Shown here: positions 1 to 6,885 of the stretch, piece after piece
Layout: each line of letters opens with the position of its first letter
How positions within the stretch are numbered: position 1 is the stretch's first letter
Assembly: GCA_964587655.1 (NCBI GenBank)
Contig: CAZPMT010000170.1
Span: 1 to 10,082, forward strand
Length of the DNA: 10,082 nt
Source: CAZPMT01 sp964587655
GTDB lineage: Bacteria; Hydrogenedentota; Hydrogenedentia; Hydrogenedentales; SLHB01
Reading direction: 5' to 3'
Program-made: the position numbers and the translations under genes
Notes under the pieces: model-generated
The model's database searches: none
What the model was told of the DNA's origin: nothing
What the model saw: only the letters and a program-made list of their open reading frames with translations

Positions 1-68
1 ATAACCTTCTGGCCGCGCAACACGATAATGGTTCTCTCGACTCGTTCCATCGGGACAATATCCGTCAT
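1..68 (-). CDS. ORF6N-domain protein, N-terminal 22 codons only (runs off left edge)
   Basis: The minus strand from the ATG at 68-66 stays open to the window edge and reads MTDIVPMERVER followed by TIIVLRGQKV. The pattern IVP-x-E-R-V/I-E-R followed by a hydrophobic stretch and RGQKV is the characteristic beginning of ORF6N-domain proteins, a family of phage- and mobile-element-associated DNA-binding proteins related to KilA-N. A purine-rich AAAGGTGA lies three bases upstream of the ATG and supports this start. The gene is codirectional with the recombinase fragment, 58 bp beyond the recombinase stop, with a perfect palindrome in the gap. Only the first 22 residues are visible, so I cannot tell whether the gene is intact. 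The family call rests on the N-terminal motif alone. ORF6N proteins are presumed DNA binders, but their cellular role is poorly defined. Confidence 0.72.
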   Translation of the reverse strand, partial: MTDIVPMERVERTIIVLRGQKV

Positions 69-96
69 GCTTCACCTTTCCGGCGTCCGCCCCAAC

Positions 97-121
97 TTGA
101 AGTCGCAAATTGCGACTTCAA
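97..121. repeat. Perfect 12-bp-arm palindrome upstream of the ORF6N gene
   Basis: The left arm TTGAAGTCGCAA (97-108) and the right arm TTGCGACTTCAA (110-121) are exact reverse complements around a single base at 109. The structure sits 28 bp upstream of the ORF6N start codon and 5 bp beyond the recombinase stop, so it is placed like an operator or promoter-proximal site. Read in one frame the plus strand gives NLKSQIATS and the minus strand gives LKSQFATSS. Both resemble a conserved internal motif of ORF6N domains. The structure is certain; the role (autoregulatory operator, dispersed repeat or attachment site) is inferred. Confidence 0.85.
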
Positions 122-126
122 CAGCT

Positions 127-730
127 TCACCTCTGACCTTTTCGCGCTCCCTGGGCCATTCTAGGCGGCTTCTCAAGTGGAATAACGTTGCTCTGAGGTA
201 CAAGCCTGTCAACGGCGGCGGCCTTGTCTTCGGCGCGGGAATGCAGATAGATCGCCGTGGTCTTGATGTCGCTATGGCCGAGCAGTTCCCGCACGGTGTT
301 GATATCCGCGCCCGCCGCGAGACAACGGCTTGCAAATGTGTGGCGAAGGTCGTGTGTTCTTAGTCCCTTGATCCCCGCCGCTTTCACGAGTGCCCGCCAT
401 GAGGTGTTGATATGAGTAAGCCGCCCGCCGGTGACGGTATTCGGGAACACGAGCTGGTTGTCATCGGGCGATTGTTCCCGCCATGCCGTCAAAGTGTCCA
501 GGGCGACGCTGTTCAAAGGAATCACGCGCGTCTTGCCGCTCTTGGCGCATTCGCCCCGGACTGTCAAGGTCCGCACGGCGAAGTCGATATCCGTCCATTG
601 CAGGCTGAATGCTTCGCCGCGCCGCGCCCCGGTATGCAGTAGGACGGTCAGCAAAGGTTTCAAGTAGGTTGCCCAATAGGTCTGCTTCTTCTTTCCCCCG
701 CGATACCCACGGTGGTTGAATTCACATTCA
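127..730 (-). pseudogene. Tyrosine recombinase/phage-type integrase, catalytic domain only (N-terminally truncated)
   Basis: This frame encodes the C-terminal catalytic domain of a tyrosine recombinase, the family that does site-specific strand exchange through a tyrosine-DNA intermediate. Counting from the TTG codon at 663, all expected catalytic residues are visible: R14 in TGARRGE, K41 in KSGKTRVIPL, H104 and R107 in HDLRHT, H130 in LLGHS and the nucleophile Y139 in AIYLH. The open frame continues upstream through a stretch including EFNHRGYRGG that still looks integrase-like. It then enters the short-chain dehydrogenase gene in another frame and meets a TGA at 789-787. The N-terminal SAM-like core-binding domain, normally 100 or more residues, is therefore missing, and no ATG or good ribosome binding site is present. 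The TTG at 663 would give 178 residues but lies inside the domain. I call it a fragment left by a former integrated element. A functional solo catalytic domain is the less likely alternative. Confidence 0.8.
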
Positions 731-1567
731 CTAGGCTTTCGCTTGGCGGAACATATGCTTTGCCGCAGCCCGTGAGATGACGCGGCTCAGCGCGGGACAA
801 AGGCGTTGCACGTGGTACATCAACCGCGCCTCGGGTGACACAAGCACAATCCGGCGGTTTCGTTGAATGGCCTTGACGATAGCTGTCGCCACTCTCTCGG
901 GGTTGTAGTTGCGCCGTTGGTAGGTCTTCGCCAGGTTTTCGCGGATCTCAGCGGCGTCGCCGTCGTTCTTGACGCGCATGTTCTGAAGAATATTAGTACG
1001 AATGATGCCGGGGCAGACCGTCGAGACGCCGATCCCGTCGCCTCGAAGGTCCTCGCGCAGCGCCTCCGAGAACCCGAAGACGCCGAATTTCGCCGTGAGA
1101 TATCCGATGACGCCTGGGCCTATCCAGTAGCCGTACATCGAGGACATGTTCACGATGTGGCCGCCTTTCCCGCGTTCCACCATCTTGGGCACGAAGAAGT
1201 GGGACGCCAGAATCATGCCCCACAGATTGGTCGAAATCGACCATTCCCAATCGTCGAGCGTTAGATCGAGAAATCCTCCCGTCAGGTACACGCCGGCATT
1301 GTTGACCAGAATATCCACGCAGGGCGTCAACTGATGCACACGCCGCGCGAAGGCCTCCATCTCATCCCGCTTCGATACATCAACGGGCTGCGCCAGCAGA
1401 CAAGCCGACTGAGCGCCGCACTCGGTCTCCGCGGCGCGCAAAGCTGGTTCATTGACATCGGCCAGAACCAGGCGTACCCCTTTACTGGCCAGTGCGAACG
1501 CCGTCGCGCGACCGATACCGCTCCCCGCGCCCGTGACAAGCGCAACCTTTCCAGTCAGGTCTCTCAT
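731..1567 (-). CDS. Short-chain dehydrogenase/reductase (SDR), classical type
   Basis: This is a 278-residue classical SDR, a cytosolic NAD(P)-dependent oxidoreductase acting on an alcohol/carbonyl pair. Visible landmarks in order are the Rossmann glycine motif TGAGSGIG (12-19), an aspartate at the end of the second strand (D37, which usually favours NAD over NADP), NNAG (89-92), catalytic N114, S143 in MSSMYG, the Y156-x3-K160 pair, and PG at 186-187. The C-terminal 50 or so residues are basic and include YHVQRLCPALSRVI, as in SDRs with an extra helical tail. The substrate cannot be read from sequence. Proximity to the acyl-CoA dehydrogenase suggests lipid or hydroxyacyl metabolism, but a plus-strand gene remnant separates the two and the SDR appears to have its own promoter. 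The ATG at 1567 is chosen because MRDLTGKVALVTG is the usual SDR N-terminus. There is no good Shine-Dalgarno sequence. Confidence 0.93.
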   Translation of the reverse strand: MRDLTGKVALVTGAGSGIGRATAFALASKGVRLVLADVNEPALRAAETECGAQSACLLAQPVDVSKRDEMEAFARRVHQLTPCVDILVNNAGVYLTGGFLDLTLDDWEWSISTNLWGMILASHFFVPKMVERGKGGHIVNMSSMYGYWIGPGVIGYLTAKFGVFGFSEALREDLRGDGIGVSTVCPGIIRTNILQNMRVKNDGDAAEIRENLAKTYQRRNYNPERVATAIVKAIQRNRRIVLVSPEARLMYHVQRLCPALSRVISRAAAKHMFRQAKA

Positions 1568-1578
1568 GGGTCACCGCA

Positions 1579-1607
1579 ATTCTAAGTGCACCGGTACGCA
1601 AAGTCAA
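1579..1607 (-). promoter_or_regulatory. Candidate sigma-70-like promoter for the SDR gene
   Basis: On the minus strand TTGACT (1607-1602) and TAGAAT (1584-1579) are separated by exactly 17 bp, close to the TTGACA/TATAAT consensus. Transcription would be expected to start near 1572, only about five bases before the SDR ATG at 1567. That implies a leaderless or nearly leaderless message, consistent with the missing Shine-Dalgarno. This is pattern recognition only; there are no expression data. Confidence 0.55.
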
Positions 1608-1671
1608 CGAGCGAAAGATGCCGTGATAGGCCGCAACGGAATACAATAGGAACCAAGCAGGAGGGAAAAAC

Positions 1672-1851
1672 ATGGCAAAGATCAGGCCCAGCGGTGGCTA
1701 CCGGGAACTGCGCAGCTTTCAGACGGCCACTATCATTTACGACGCCACCTGCTGGTTCTGCGAACGCTTCATGGATTCGAGATCGCGGATGAGCGATCAA
1801 ATGGTTCAGGCCGCGCGCAGTGGCCGGCAGAATATCGCCGAAGGCATTTGA
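1672..1851 (+). pseudogene. Four-helix-bundle protein (23S rRNA-intervening-protein family), 3'-truncated
   Basis: A plus-strand frame of 59 codons starts at the ATG at 1672, behind a strong GGAGGG ribosome binding site, and ends at the TGA at 1849-1851. Its product begins MAKIRPSGGYRELRSFQTA, continues through IYDATCWFCERF, and ends with QMVQAARSGRQNIAEGI. This matches the N-terminal half of the four-helix-bundle family first noticed in 23S rRNA intervening sequences: helix 1, helix 2 and the diagnostic R-x-x-x-NIAEG. Full members run to roughly 115-200 residues. Here the frame stops right after NIAEG, and the following bases belong to the convergent acyl-CoA dehydrogenase, whose stop is 21 bp away, so helices 3 and 4 are gone. 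The function of the family is not established. A weak TACAAT at 1642-1647 could be a -10 element. A translated 59-residue peptide is possible, but I regard it as a remnant. Confidence 0.8.
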
Positions 1852-1872
1852 GAAATCCGTCTGATCGGTCGG

Positions 1873-3681
1873 TTAGAACCACTCCTCTCTAAAGTCGAGG
1901 GCGGTGCGTTCGTTTGCCGTAAGGATTTGGGCCGTGGCCAGAGCGTAGGGGATAGTGTAACCGGCGTAGAACTTGGCGGTTTCGATCTTGCCATTGTAGA
2001 AGTCCTCCTCGTTGGTTCCGGCGTCGAGGGCCTCTTGCGCGACGGTTGCCTGCACGAGGAGTTGCCAGGCTACCGCTAGTTGGGAGAACATCTCGAGGTA
2101 GGCGGAGGCGTTGCAGATGTAGAGGTGGACTTGGCCGGACATGCCGAGCGGCGCGAGGTGCATGGTAACGCGGAGGACTTCGTTCTGGAGATGCTCGACT
2201 TTCCCGGCGATCTCTTTGATGGGTCCGAGTTCTTTGGCTGTCGCGATGGCCGCGCTGATCTCGGCCATGAGCTCGCGGATCGCCGCGCCTCCTTTCATGG
2301 GGACTTTGCGTCCGAGTAGGTCGAGCGCCTGTATGCCGTTCGTCCCTTCGTAGATGGAAAAGACCTTGTTGTCGCGCAGCATTTGCGCGACAGGGTATTC
2401 CTCGCAGTAGCCCGACCCTCCGTAGCATTGGAGGGCGTACCGAATCGATTGAAAGGCGGCGTCGGACCCATAGGCCTTGCAGCACGGCGTGAGCACCTCG
2501 AGGATCAGGCCGAAACGTTCTCGATCCTCCGCGGTCATGCCGGCGCGGTCCTGATCGGATACTCTCGCGCAATAGAGGAACAGTCCGAGGCAGCCTTCGA
2601 TGACGGCCTTCTGCCGCAGCAGCATGAGGCGGACGTCGGGATGGCGGATGATGGGTATTTGCGGTTCCGTGGGATCTTTGCTTGTTATGTCGCGGCCCTG
2701 CAAGCGTTCGCGCGTGTACTGCAATGCGCATTGATAAGCGGCGGAAGCCATTCCGATAGCCTGGATACCCGTAAAGATGCGGGCGCGGTTCATCAATTCG
2801 AACATGTACCTGATCCCGCGGTTGGGCTCCCCGACAATCCACGCCCGGCAATCGCCCTTTTCGCCGAAACTGAGCGTCGTCGTGGCGGAACCTTTGAGTC
2901 CCAGCTTGTGTTCGAGTCCCGCCGTGTTCACGTCGTTGAACTCGCCGCGGCTGCCATCGGGGTTCAGGCGATACTTAGGCACGACAAAAAGGCTCAGCCC
3001 TTTGATCCCCGGAGGCGCGCCTTCCGTACGCGCCAATACGGCGTGAATGATATTCTCCGTGAGATCGTGGTCGCCGCCGGAGATGAATCGTTTTGTCCCC
3101 CTAAGAAGATAGTAGTCGCCGTCGGGCGCCTTCGCCGCGGTCGTGGCTATATCGCCGACGGAGGTCCCGGCGTCGGGTTCCGTGAGCACCATGCTGCCGG
3201 CGTATTCACCGGTGAAGAGCTTCACCATGTACCTGTCCTTCAACTCCTGCGCGCCAAAGACGTCGATCAGATGGGCCACGCCCCACGAGGCGCCGAGATA
3301 CATGGCCGCCGCCGTGTTGCCGGAACTGAAAAGAAAACAAGCCGTGGCGTGAATCGTGATGGGGAACTGCTGTCCGCCGCGATCATAGGCCACGGCGGGT
3401 GCGATCCAGCCGCCCTCCTTGCATTGGCGCCAGATCTCGTGCATGGCCTTCGGCGCCGTGACGTTGCGTCCGTCGAACTGCGCGCCCTCGCGGTCGAACT
3501 CCTGATACGTGGGCCAGAAGACCTCGCGGGCCAACAGATCGGCCGTATCGATGGCCATGTCGAACGTCTCTCTCGAATGGTCCTGATAGAACGGGTACTG
3601 CGTGAGTGCCTCCAAGTCCAGCACTTCATAGAGCAGAAATCGGATCGTACGCACATCGGTCAGCTTGTCGCTCATCTCCAC
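1873..3681 (-). CDS. Long-chain-type acyl-CoA dehydrogenase (DmdC/FadE-like, with extra C-terminal domain)
   Basis: This 602-residue protein belongs to the long acyl-CoA dehydrogenases of about 600 residues that include DmdC (3-methylmercaptopropionyl-CoA dehydrogenase). It would oxidise an acyl-CoA to the 2-enoyl-CoA and pass electrons from FAD to ETF. In order it has an N-terminal helical domain, the middle beta domain with TEPDAGTSVGD (167-177), the C-terminal FAD-binding helical domain with YGGSGYCEEYPV (420-431), and the IYEGTNGIQ motif with E445 as the expected catalytic base. After about residue 470 comes the additional C-terminal helical domain typical of this subfamily. The GTG at 3681 and the ATG two codons later (3675) are both possible starts: AAGG lies 4 and 10 bases upstream respectively. 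It is the last gene of the etfB-etfA-EMO-dehydrogenase series, 88 bp after the preceding stop. The chain length of the natural substrate cannot be deduced, so a dmdC label is not justified. Confidence 0.94.
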   Translation of the reverse strand: MEMSDKLTDVRTIRFLLYEVLDLEALTQYPFYQDHSRETFDMAIDTADLLAREVFWPTYQEFDREGAQFDGRNVTAPKAMHEIWRQCKEGGWIAPAVAYDRGGQQFPITIHATACFLFSSGNTAAAMYLGASWGVAHLIDVFGAQELKDRYMVKLFTGEYAGSMVLTEPDAGTSVGDIATTAAKAPDGDYYLLRGTKRFISGGDHDLTENIIHAVLARTEGAPPGIKGLSLFVVPKYRLNPDGSRGEFNDVNTAGLEHKLGLKGSATTTLSFGEKGDCRAWIVGEPNRGIRYMFELMNRARIFTGIQAIGMASAAYQCALQYTRERLQGRDITSKDPTEPQIPIIRHPDVRLMLLRQKAVIEGCLGLFLYCARVSDQDRAGMTAEDRERFGLILEVLTPCCKAYGSDAAFQSIRYALQCYGGSGYCEEYPVAQMLRDNKVFSIYEGTNGIQALDLLGRKVPMKGGAAIRELMAEISAAIATAKELGPIKEIAGKVEHLQNEVLRVTMHLAPLGMSGQVHLYICNASAYLEMFSQLAVAWQLLVQATVAQEALDAGTNEEDFYNGKIETAKFYAGYTIPYALATAQILTANERTALDFREEWF

Positions 3682-3769
3682 AAAACCTTTCGAATCTTTT
3701 CCGCCTTGTCCAACCAGACCCCAAGAACCCGTCTCCAGGGTTCAAGGAGCATATCCCTCATCATTTCCG

Positions 3770-5839
3770 CTAGTCCAATAGTGACTCCGCCACGATCTCG
3801 GCAATGTCCTTGATCTCGTGGTCCGCTGCGCCGTCGGCTTTGAGGCCGTCCGTGAGCATCGTCATGCAGAACGGGCACGCCGTCGCGATGGTCTGCGCTC
3901 CGGCGGCAACGAGTTCCCTGGCTCTGAGGACGTTTATTCGTTTGCCGAGGGTTTCCTCGAGCCACATGCGTCCGCCGCCCGCGCCGCAGCAGAAACCTTT
4001 CCGTCCCTCGCGTGGCACGCGCACCAAGGTCCGCCCCGCCGCCTTCAGTACCTGACGCGGCGGATTGATGATATCGTTGTGCCGCGCGAGATAGCACGAA
4101 TCGTGCAACGCCACCGTGCGTTGCCTGGCTCCGGTGGCAGCGGCGTCCCCGCCGCTGCTAAAACGCGACGAGGACGTCGCGTCTACAGTGGAAGCCAGGC
4201 CGAGCCTGCCGGACCGGATGAGTTCGCGGATAAAACGCGCATGATGCACGACCGGATAGTCCGCGCCGAGGGCCGGGTATTCATTGGCGAACGTGTTGAA
4301 GCAATGGGGACACGTCACGAGGATCTTCTGAAACTCATACTCGTTTAGAGTTTCGATGACCTCACGCGCGGCGGTCTGATACAGGTACTCATTGCCCAAG
4401 CGGCGCGCGCTCTCGCAGTGGCACCTCTCTCTTTCGCCGAGGATGGCGAAATCGACTTGCGCTGCGTGGAGGATCTTCACCATGGCCGCGGAAATCTTCT
4501 TGCACCGGTCGTCGTAGCATCCGCTGCAGCCCACCCAGTAAAGGACGTCCGTTGTTTTCGTGTCGGGCAAGCGGGGCACGCCGAGACCCTCGGCCCACGC
4601 CGCGCGTTCGGCGGGCGCAAACCCCCACGGGTTCCCGGTCGTCTCCATGTTGCGGAATGCGCCGTCGGCCTGCTCAGGGAACCGCGCTTCCATCAGCACG
4701 AGGTGACGCCGCATGTCCACGAGCTTGTCGATATGTTCGATGGCCATGGGACAGTGCTCGACGCACGACCCGCACGTAGTGCAGGCCCAAATTGCGTCGG
4801 TGTCGACGACCTCGCCAATCATTGCGGGGACCGCCGGGGGCGCAGCGGTTTCCGAGGCTCCGGAAGCTCCCCTACTCTTGAGCACGAGCGGCCCATCGTG
4901 GAGCAGATGATGCTTCAGGTCCACGATGAGCTTCTTGGGATTCAAGGGCTTCTCGGAAGCGTGCGTCGGGCAATAATCCTGGCAGCGGCCGCACTCAATG
5001 CACGCGAGGAGGTCGAGGTTCTGCTTCCAGGTGAAACCCTCGATCTTCGACACGCCGAAGGCGTCAGCCTGTTCGTTATCGAGGTCCATCATGGACAATC
5101 GCCCGCGCGGATGCGACCGTTTGAAAACCAGGTTGACGGGGCCCGCAAGCAGATGAAGGTGCTTCGTGGGAATGAAGAGCAGCGCCACCAGCATGAGGTG
5201 CGTGAGCCCGTCGCACCACCAGGCCGCGTGCGCGAGTATGTTCAGCGCACCTTCGCCCAATTGAGCGAAACCACTCGCAAGAAACACGCTCACGACGTGC
5301 GAGTCGGGACGATCCAGAATTCCCAGAGCGATTTGGGCGGCGTTATCGAGCAGGTACGCGGCCATTGCGCCGCCGATGAAGGTGAACACGACGACGGATT
5401 CGAACGAGGGGCGCGTCAGGCTTTCCGGGCGGAGGACGTGGCGCCGAAACGCCAGACCGAGCACGCCGGCGATGATAAGCACCGCGAAAACGTCGGCGGT
5501 TGTCGTGTACCATTGCGCGAGGCGTGTGGCTCCCAGCACGTTGAACCCGTGAATGAACGCGCCGGCGAAATGGTTGATCGTGTTTACCGCGAACACGAAG
5601 AAGCCCCACACGATGAGGAGATGCAGCGCGCCCACAATCGGTTTGCGGAACACCCTCCGTTGCGCGAACACGTCGAGCAGCATATCGGCGATCCGGCGCC
5701 CGAGGTGGTCCAGTCGGTCGTCCGGATCGGGCTTGCCCATGCGGACCAGGCGCAACAGCGTCGCGATGCGCCAGGCGAACCAGATCGAGGCCCCGATTAC
5801 AATCAAGGCGAACAGGTATCGTTCAGGAAGGGTCAGCAT
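3770..5839 (-). CDS. Membrane Fe-S ETF:(mena)quinone oxidoreductase, EMO/EtfD-like (DUF224, heterodisulfide-reductase-related)
   Basis: This 689-residue fusion has an N-terminal NarI-like membrane domain followed by HdrD-like iron-sulfur modules. Residues 1-230 hold several hydrophobic segments with candidate haem-ligand histidines (H73, H90, H204, H214). Two ferredoxin-type clusters follow, C280-x2-C283-x2-C286-x3-CP and C353-x2-C356-x2-C359-x3-CP. Then come two CCG (DUF224) domains: the first with C438, C441, C473 and CPHC (510-513), the second with HDSCYL (C582), CCG (617-619) and CPFC (655-658). Proteins of this architecture beside etfBA (for example mycobacterial Rv0338c/EtfD and EMO of syntrophic fatty-acid oxidisers) take electrons from reduced ETF to membrane quinone, and the neighbours here support the same job. 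Oddities are CHCESARR where the family usually has CTGDPARR, and a palindromic in-frame insertion between the CCG domains at residues 547-573. The ATG at 5839 lacks a strong Shine-Dalgarno, and the gene follows etfA by 61 bp. Confidence 0.92.
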   Translation of the reverse strand: MLTLPERYLFALIVIGASIWFAWRIATLLRLVRMGKPDPDDRLDHLGRRIADMLLDVFAQRRVFRKPIVGALHLLIVWGFFVFAVNTINHFAGAFIHGFNVLGATRLAQWYTTTADVFAVLIIAGVLGLAFRRHVLRPESLTRPSFESVVVFTFIGGAMAAYLLDNAAQIALGILDRPDSHVVSVFLASGFAQLGEGALNILAHAAWWCDGLTHLMLVALLFIPTKHLHLLAGPVNLVFKRSHPRGRLSMMDLDNEQADAFGVSKIEGFTWKQNLDLLACIECGRCQDYCPTHASEKPLNPKKLIVDLKHHLLHDGPLVLKSRGASGASETAAPPAVPAMIGEVVDTDAIWACTTCGSCVEHCPMAIEHIDKLVDMRRHLVLMEARFPEQADGAFRNMETTGNPWGFAPAERAAWAEGLGVPRLPDTKTTDVLYWVGCSGCYDDRCKKISAAMVKILHAAQVDFAILGERERCHCESARRLGNEYLYQTAAREVIETLNEYEFQKILVTCPHCFNTFANEYPALGADYPVVHHARFIRELIRSGRLGLASTVDATSSSRFSSGGDAAATGARQRTVALHDSCYLARHNDIINPPRQVLKAAGRTLVRVPREGRKGFCCGAGGGRMWLEETLGKRINVLRARELVAAGAQTIATACPFCMTMLTDGLKADGAADHEIKDIAEIVAESLLD
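4123..4200. repeat. 78-bp palindromic element inside the ETF:quinone oxidoreductase gene
   Basis: GCCTGGCT (4123-4130) and AGCCAGGC (4193-4200) form exact 8-bp terminal inverted repeats. Between them lie two perfect hairpins: GCAGCGGCG/CGCCGCTGC with a 4-base loop (4137-4158), and ACGCGACG/CGTCGCGT with a 4-base loop (4163-4182). The length is 26 codons, so the reading frame is preserved. It encodes a low-complexity linker (TVDATSSSRF, then SSGGDAAATG) between the first and second CCG domains. On the coding strand the second hairpin is followed by TTTT, resembling a weak terminator within the gene. The structure is directly visible. Its identity as a REP- or MITE-like dispersed repeat is inference from one copy. 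Confidence 0.62.
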
Positions 5840-5900
5840 CGCGTGTGGGTTTCCGAAAGCTCATGCATGACGGCGCCGCTCCTTGCTCCATCGTTGGACC

Positions 5901-6866
5901 CTACCGGGCGAGCGATTGTTTCATTTCCTGGGTCAACAGCGGCACTACCTCATACAGGTCGCCCACGATTCCGTAATCGCAGATCTTGAAGATCGGTGCC
6001 TCGGGATCTTTGTTGACGGCCACAATGATCCTCGAGGTCCGCATGCCAGCCTGATGTTGAATCGAACCGGAGATCCCGCATGCGAAGTACACGTCCGGGC
6101 AGACCACCTTGCCCGTCTGTCCCACCTGATGGCTGTGATGGATCCAGCCCGAATCCACCGCGGCGCGGCTCGCGCCCAGCGCCGCGCCAAGCACGCTGCA
6201 AAGCTCCCGCAACACCGGCCAGCCATCGGGACCGCCGATGCCTCTGCCGCCCGAAACCACGATCTTAGCTTCCGCAAGTTCAACCGTCCCGGCCGCCGCC
6301 TCCGAGACAGCCTTGAGCACGGTCCGAAAAGACACTTCCGGCATGGGACGCCGGATGACCTCCGGCGGCGTGCCTCCTTCGCGAACGACAGGCACAACGT
6401 TCGGGCGCAGCGACGCCATCGCCGGAACGCCCTCGACCCGGATCTCGGAAAGGACCTTGCCTGCGTAGATCGGCTTGACGGCTTTCAGGCCGCCGTCCCA
6501 CGAAAGACCCACGCAGTCTTGACCGAGATCGACACCGAGTCGTGCGGCGACGGACGCGCAGAGCTCCTTGCCCAGCGCCGTGGCCGAGCCAATGATGACC
6601 TTGGCGCCGAGCTCTCGGGCCAGCTTCTCAACGATGCCAACATAAGCGTCATTCGAGTAGTGACGGAGCGCTTCATTCTCATATGCGAAGACTTTGCTTA
6701 TGCCAAACCCCGCGAGTGCGGCAGTCTCGTCGCCGAGTGACTGGCCGATGTAAACGGCGTTCAACTCCATGCCGGCGCATCGGGCAATCGCGCCCGCGGC
6801 GGTGGCCGCTTCGAACGCACATCTCCTCAAGCTGCCCCGTTGTTCCAACAGAACCAACACGCTCAC
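5901..6866 (-). CDS. etfA: Electron transfer flavoprotein alpha subunit
   Basis: This 321-residue protein is the FAD-binding subunit of soluble ETF, which accepts electrons from acyl-CoA dehydrogenases. The N-terminal alpha/beta domain begins SVLVLLEQ. The C-terminal FAD domain carries SGGRGIGG (205-212), GASRAAVDSGW (231-241), VGQTGK (248-253), CGISGSIQH (263-271), VNKDPEAPIF (284-293) and DYGIVGDL (297-304), all hallmark FAD-contact segments of EtfA. The length is normal for the family. The start is the GTG at 6866, eight bases after AAGGGG; a second GTG two codons later is also possible. It lies 19 bp after the etfB stop, so the two are almost certainly cotranscribed, and the membrane Fe-S oxidoreductase follows 61 bp downstream. 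Confidence 0.96.
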   Translation of the reverse strand: MSVLVLLEQRGSLRRCAFEAATAAGAIARCAGMELNAVYIGQSLGDETAALAGFGISKVFAYENEALRHYSNDAYVGIVEKLARELGAKVIIGSATALGKELCASVAARLGVDLGQDCVGLSWDGGLKAVKPIYAGKVLSEIRVEGVPAMASLRPNVVPVVREGGTPPEVIRRPMPEVSFRTVLKAVSEAAAGTVELAEAKIVVSGGRGIGGPDGWPVLRELCSVLGAALGASRAAVDSGWIHHSHQVGQTGKVVCPDVYFACGISGSIQHQAGMRTSRIIVAVNKDPEAPIFKICDYGIVGDLYEVVPLLTQEMKQSLAR

Positions 6867-6885
6867 GACGCATTCCCCTTGCCGT

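Noticed and set aside
1..730. An intact prophage or integrative element at the left edge
   Set aside because: Only a truncated recombinase and the start of an ORF6N gene are visible. No attachment repeats or structural genes can be shown in this window.
3725..3743. GAACCC/GGGTTC inverted repeat between the Fe-S oxidoreductase and the dehydrogenase, considered as a terminator
   Set aside because: The stem is only 6 bp with a 7-base loop and no T-tract follows on the minus strand. Termination there would also split the operon.
2383..3813. Plus-strand open frame of 476 codons opposite the acyl-CoA dehydrogenase
   Set aside because: It is antisense to a gene with clear motifs, has no recognisable domain and no ribosome binding site. 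Long antisense frames are expected in GC-rich coding DNA.
5861..5878. Two short palindromes (TCATGCATGA and CGGCGCCG) between etfA and the Fe-S oxidoreductase, considered as an operator
   Set aside because: Palindromes of 8-10 bp are expected by chance in this sequence, and no promoter elements accompany them.
4418..5989. Plus-strand open frame of 523 codons opposite the Fe-S oxidoreductase
   Set aside because: It mirrors the codon pattern of the real gene, is rich in Arg/His/Glu as expected of antisense frames, and shows no domain.
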